7,792 nucleotides of DNA from an uncultured Arenimonas sp. (GTDB taxonomy: Bacteria > Pseudomonadota > Gammaproteobacteria > Xanthomonadales > Xanthomonadaceae), in NCBI GenBank assembly GCA_946480565.1, contig CAMLKR010000107.1, positions 1-7,792 on the forward strand, read 5' to 3'. Both the position numbers and the translations under genes were made by a program. Below the pieces are notes generated by a model that was not told the DNA's origin, made no database searches, and worked only from the letters and a program-made list of their open reading frames with translations. Below are positions 6,624 to 7,792 of the stretch, piece by piece; within the stretch, counting starts at the first letter, position 1, and every line of letters begins with the position of its first letter.

Positions 6624-7106
6624 ATGCTGCTCACCATCGTCAGCGTCATTTATGTCCTGGTCGCGATCGCGATGATCGTGCTCATCCTCATGCAGCGCGG
6701 TTCGGGCGCCGCCGCGGGTTCCGGCTTCGGTGCCGGCGCCTCGGCCACGGTGTTCGGCGCGCGCGGTTCGGCGAACTTCCTGTCCACCGCCACCAAGTGG
6801 CTGGCCGTCGTGTTCTTCGCGATGAGCCTGGGCATGGCCTGGAACGCGACCCGCACCATCACGCACAACCCCGCCGCGGAAGACCTGGGCGTGATGTCCG
6901 ACGTCCCGGCCGCGCCCGCGGCCCCGGCGGCGGGCGAGCTCCCGGCCCCGGCCGCCGACATGCCGGTGATCCCGGCTCCGGCGACCGACGTTCCGGCCGC
7001 TCCGGTGGGTGAAGGCGAGGCGAAGCCCGCGGCGGACGCCGCGCCGGTCGAGCCGGCCGCTTCCGAGGCCGAGGCCAAGGACGAGCAGGGCAGCCAAGGC
7101 GGCTGA
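6624..7106 (+). CDS. secG: Preprotein translocase subunit SecG
   Basis: This 160-residue protein is the small accessory subunit of the SecYEG inner-membrane channel that exports unfolded proteins. TM1 is at residues 3-23, followed by the conserved QRGSG and Gly-rich loop (24-48) and the ANFLSTATKWLAVVFF block leading into TM2 (about 56-73). The core matches the family closely. A tail from about residue 75 is low-complexity, made of Ala, Pro, Glu and Asp. It makes the protein about 50 residues longer than the 110-residue E. coli SecG. ATG 6624 begins exactly at the expected N-terminus, but its Shine-Dalgarno is weak. It lies 12 nt after tpiA, and the two are probably co-transcribed. The pairing of tpiA, secG and tRNA-Leu ahead of nuo is typical of Xanthomonas relatives. 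Confidence 0.96.
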   Translation: MLLTIVSVIYVLVAIAMIVLILMQRGSGAAAGSGFGAGASATVFGARGSANFLSTATKWLAVVFFAMSLGMAWNATRTITHNPAAEDLGVMSDVPAAPAAPAAGELPAPAADMPVIPAPATDVPAAPVGEGEAKPAADAAPVEPAASEAEAKDEQGSQGG

Positions 7107-7111
7107 TCCGC

Positions 7112-7120
7112 TGGTACAAT
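7112..7120 (+). promoter_or_regulatory. Extended -10 promoter for tRNA-Leu and possibly nuo
   Basis: TGGTACAAT matches the extended -10 form TGnTATAAT, with one mismatch in the hexamer TACAAT (7115-7120). It starts 6 nt after the secG stop and would place transcription start near 7127, about 34 nt before the tRNA 5' end. No good -35 lies 17 nt upstream, which is usual for extended -10 promoters. A short hairpin (TCCGG 7134-7138 / CCGGA 7144-7148) lies in the predicted tRNA leader. Confidence 0.6.
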
Positions 7121-7160
7121 CTTTCGCCTTCGTTCCGGGTCATCCGGACGTGGCACACCT

Positions 7161-7245
7161 GCCCAGGTGGCGGAATTGGTAGACGCACTACCTTGAGGTG
7201 GTAGCGACGTAAGTCGTGGGGGTTCGAGTCCCCCCTTGGGCACCA
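7161..7245 (+). tRNA. tRNA-Leu (anticodon GAG)
   Basis: This is an 85-nt class II tRNA with encoded CCA. The acceptor stem GCCCAGG (7161-7167) pairs with CTTGGGC (7235-7241), with one G-U. The discriminator is A7242 and CCA is 7243-7245. The anticodon stem is CTACC (7188-7192) / GGTAG (7200-7204). Its seven-base loop TTGAGGT puts GAG at 7195-7197, which decodes CUC and CUU leucine codons. The long variable arm CGAC-GTAA-GTCG (7205-7216) is the leucine/serine-type extra arm. The T arm is GGGGG (7218-7222), TTCGAGT, CCCCC (7230-7234). The same isoacceptor gene (leuU) follows secG in E. coli, so this is an old neighbourhood. Confidence 0.98.
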
Positions 7246-7294
7246 ATCGATAGACGGGCTGCCGCCCGGCAACAGCTGGAGCGGCGGCACGAAC

Positions 7295-7308
7295 GCGCCT
7301 ACGGGCGC
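7295..7308 (+). promoter_or_regulatory. UACG-tetraloop hairpin next to the nuoA ribosome binding site
   Basis: GCGCC (7295-7299), loop TACG, GGCGC (7304-7308) forms a 5-bp stem closed by C-G around a UNCG-class loop, among the most stable small RNA hairpins. It ends 2 nt before the Shine-Dalgarno-containing stretch GGTGAGGA (7311-7318) of nuoA. A second small hairpin, CGGGC (7255-7259) / GCCCG (7264-7268), lies just after the tRNA. Neither is followed by a T-run, so they are not convincing terminators. They may stabilise the nuo mRNA 5' end after tRNA processing. Confidence 0.35.
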
Positions 7309-7325
7309 AAGGTGAGGACGCGCGC

Positions 7326-7682
7326 GTGCTGGGCGAATATCTGCCGATCCTGTTGTTCCTCTTCGTGTCGACCGGACTGGGCATCGTCCTGTTGCTCGCG
7401 GGCTGGGCCCTGGGCCCCAAGCGTCCCGACAGCGAGAAACTCTCGCCCTACGAATGCGGCTTCGAGGCCTTCGAGGACGCGCGCATGCAGTTCGACGTGC
7501 GCTATTACCTCATCGCCATCCAGTTCATCATCTTCGACCTGGAAATCGCCTTCGTTTTCCCGTGGGCTGTGAATTTCCGCAACCTCGGCATCGTCGGCCT
7601 CACCGAGATGGGCATCTTCATCGGCCTGCTGGTGCTCGGCTTCGTTTACGTCTGGAAGAAGGGAGCACTCGAATGGGAGTGA
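7326..7682 (+). CDS. nuoA: NADH-quinone oxidoreductase subunit A
   Basis: This 118-residue inner-membrane subunit of proton-pumping respiratory complex I lies near the quinone site at the join of the peripheral and membrane arms. Three membrane helices are visible, at about residues 8-29, 61-81 and 88-110. The conserved loop [10 protein letters not shown] (38-47) and the helix-2 acidic pair D71/E73 in FDLEIAF, equivalent to the functionally important D79/E81 of E. coli NuoA, are all present. The start is GTG 7326, supported by GAGGA (7314-7318) at 7-nt spacing and by the normal N-terminus. It opens the nuo operon. nuoB begins within its last codons. Confidence 0.97.
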   Translation: MLGEYLPILLFLFVSTGLGIVLLLAGWALGPKRPDSEKLSPYECGFEAFEDARMQFDVRYYLIAIQFIIFDLEIAFVFPWAVNFRNLGIVGLTEMGIFIGLLVLGFVYVWKKGALEWE

Positions 7683-7792
7683 GCTCGGCCATTTCGCGCG
7701 TGATGAACAACCCCGAGCCGATCGGCTCGGTGGACGACATCCTGCGCCCGGAAGGCGACAACCCGCTGCTCGAGCGCGGCTTCGTCACCACC
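7673..7792 (+). CDS. nuoB: NADH-quinone oxidoreductase subunit B, N-terminal fragment
   Basis: The first 40 codons are present and the frame runs off the window edge. ATG 7673 overlaps the end of nuoA by 10 nt and is preceded by GGGAG (7661-7665) at 7-nt spacing, so the two are likely translationally coupled. The fragment contains [18 protein letters not shown], typical of the segment just before the core of NuoB in Xanthomonas-type bacteria. NuoB carries the N2 iron-sulphur cluster that passes electrons to quinone, but its cysteines lie beyond the window. Identification rests on this short N-terminus and on its place after nuoA. Confidence 0.92.
   Translation, partial: MGVSSAISRVMNNPEPIGSVDDILRPEGDNPLLERGFVTT

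Noticed and set aside
6090..7420. Two long minus-strand frames opposite tpiA, secG and the tRNA
   Set aside because: They lie antisense to well-conserved genes and one crosses the tRNA gene. Their sequences are low-complexity and match no family.

Overview
This is a high-GC stretch of bacterial chromosome. The gene order tpiA, secG, tRNA-Leu(GAG), nuoA, nuoB, together with the protein sequences, points to a gammaproteobacterium of the Xanthomonadaceae/Lysobacteraceae type (Lysobacter, Luteimonas, Pseudoxanthomonas or a relative). The genus cannot be fixed from the sequence alone. Coding density is very high and no phage, insertion sequence or CRISPR array is visible. Codon usage is uniform.

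Bases 1-563: the 3' end of an isopenicillin N synthase-like Fe(II)/2-oxoglutarate oxygenase runs rightward. It meets a leftward short-chain dehydrogenase/reductase (564-1370). Between them lies a cluster of three perfect hairpins that looks like a dispersed intergenic repeat and could also end transcription.

Bases 1465-5814: a tightly packed, rightward four-gene operon. The genes encode (1) an exported amicyanin-like cupredoxin, (2) a membrane protein with a Cache-like periplasmic sensor, HAMP, GGDEF and EAL domains, (3) a DUF3034 putative outer-membrane beta-barrel, and (4) a truncated haemoglobin made as a lipoprotein. Junctions are a 1-nt overlap, a 4-nt overlap and an 8-nt gap. Three of the four products are predicted to lie outside the cytoplasm, and two of these should bind metal or haem. 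The fourth spans the inner membrane and can both make and degrade c-di-GMP. The simplest reading is an envelope redox, copper or gas-ligand sensing module that signals through c-di-GMP. This is inference, and it is the most interesting feature of the window.

Bases 5859-7792: housekeeping genes. tpiA (glycolysis) and secG (protein export) are 12 nt apart. An extended -10 promoter then precedes tRNA-Leu(GAG), followed by a short structured leader and the start of the respiratory complex I operon (nuoA complete with a GTG start, nuoB cut by the window edge).
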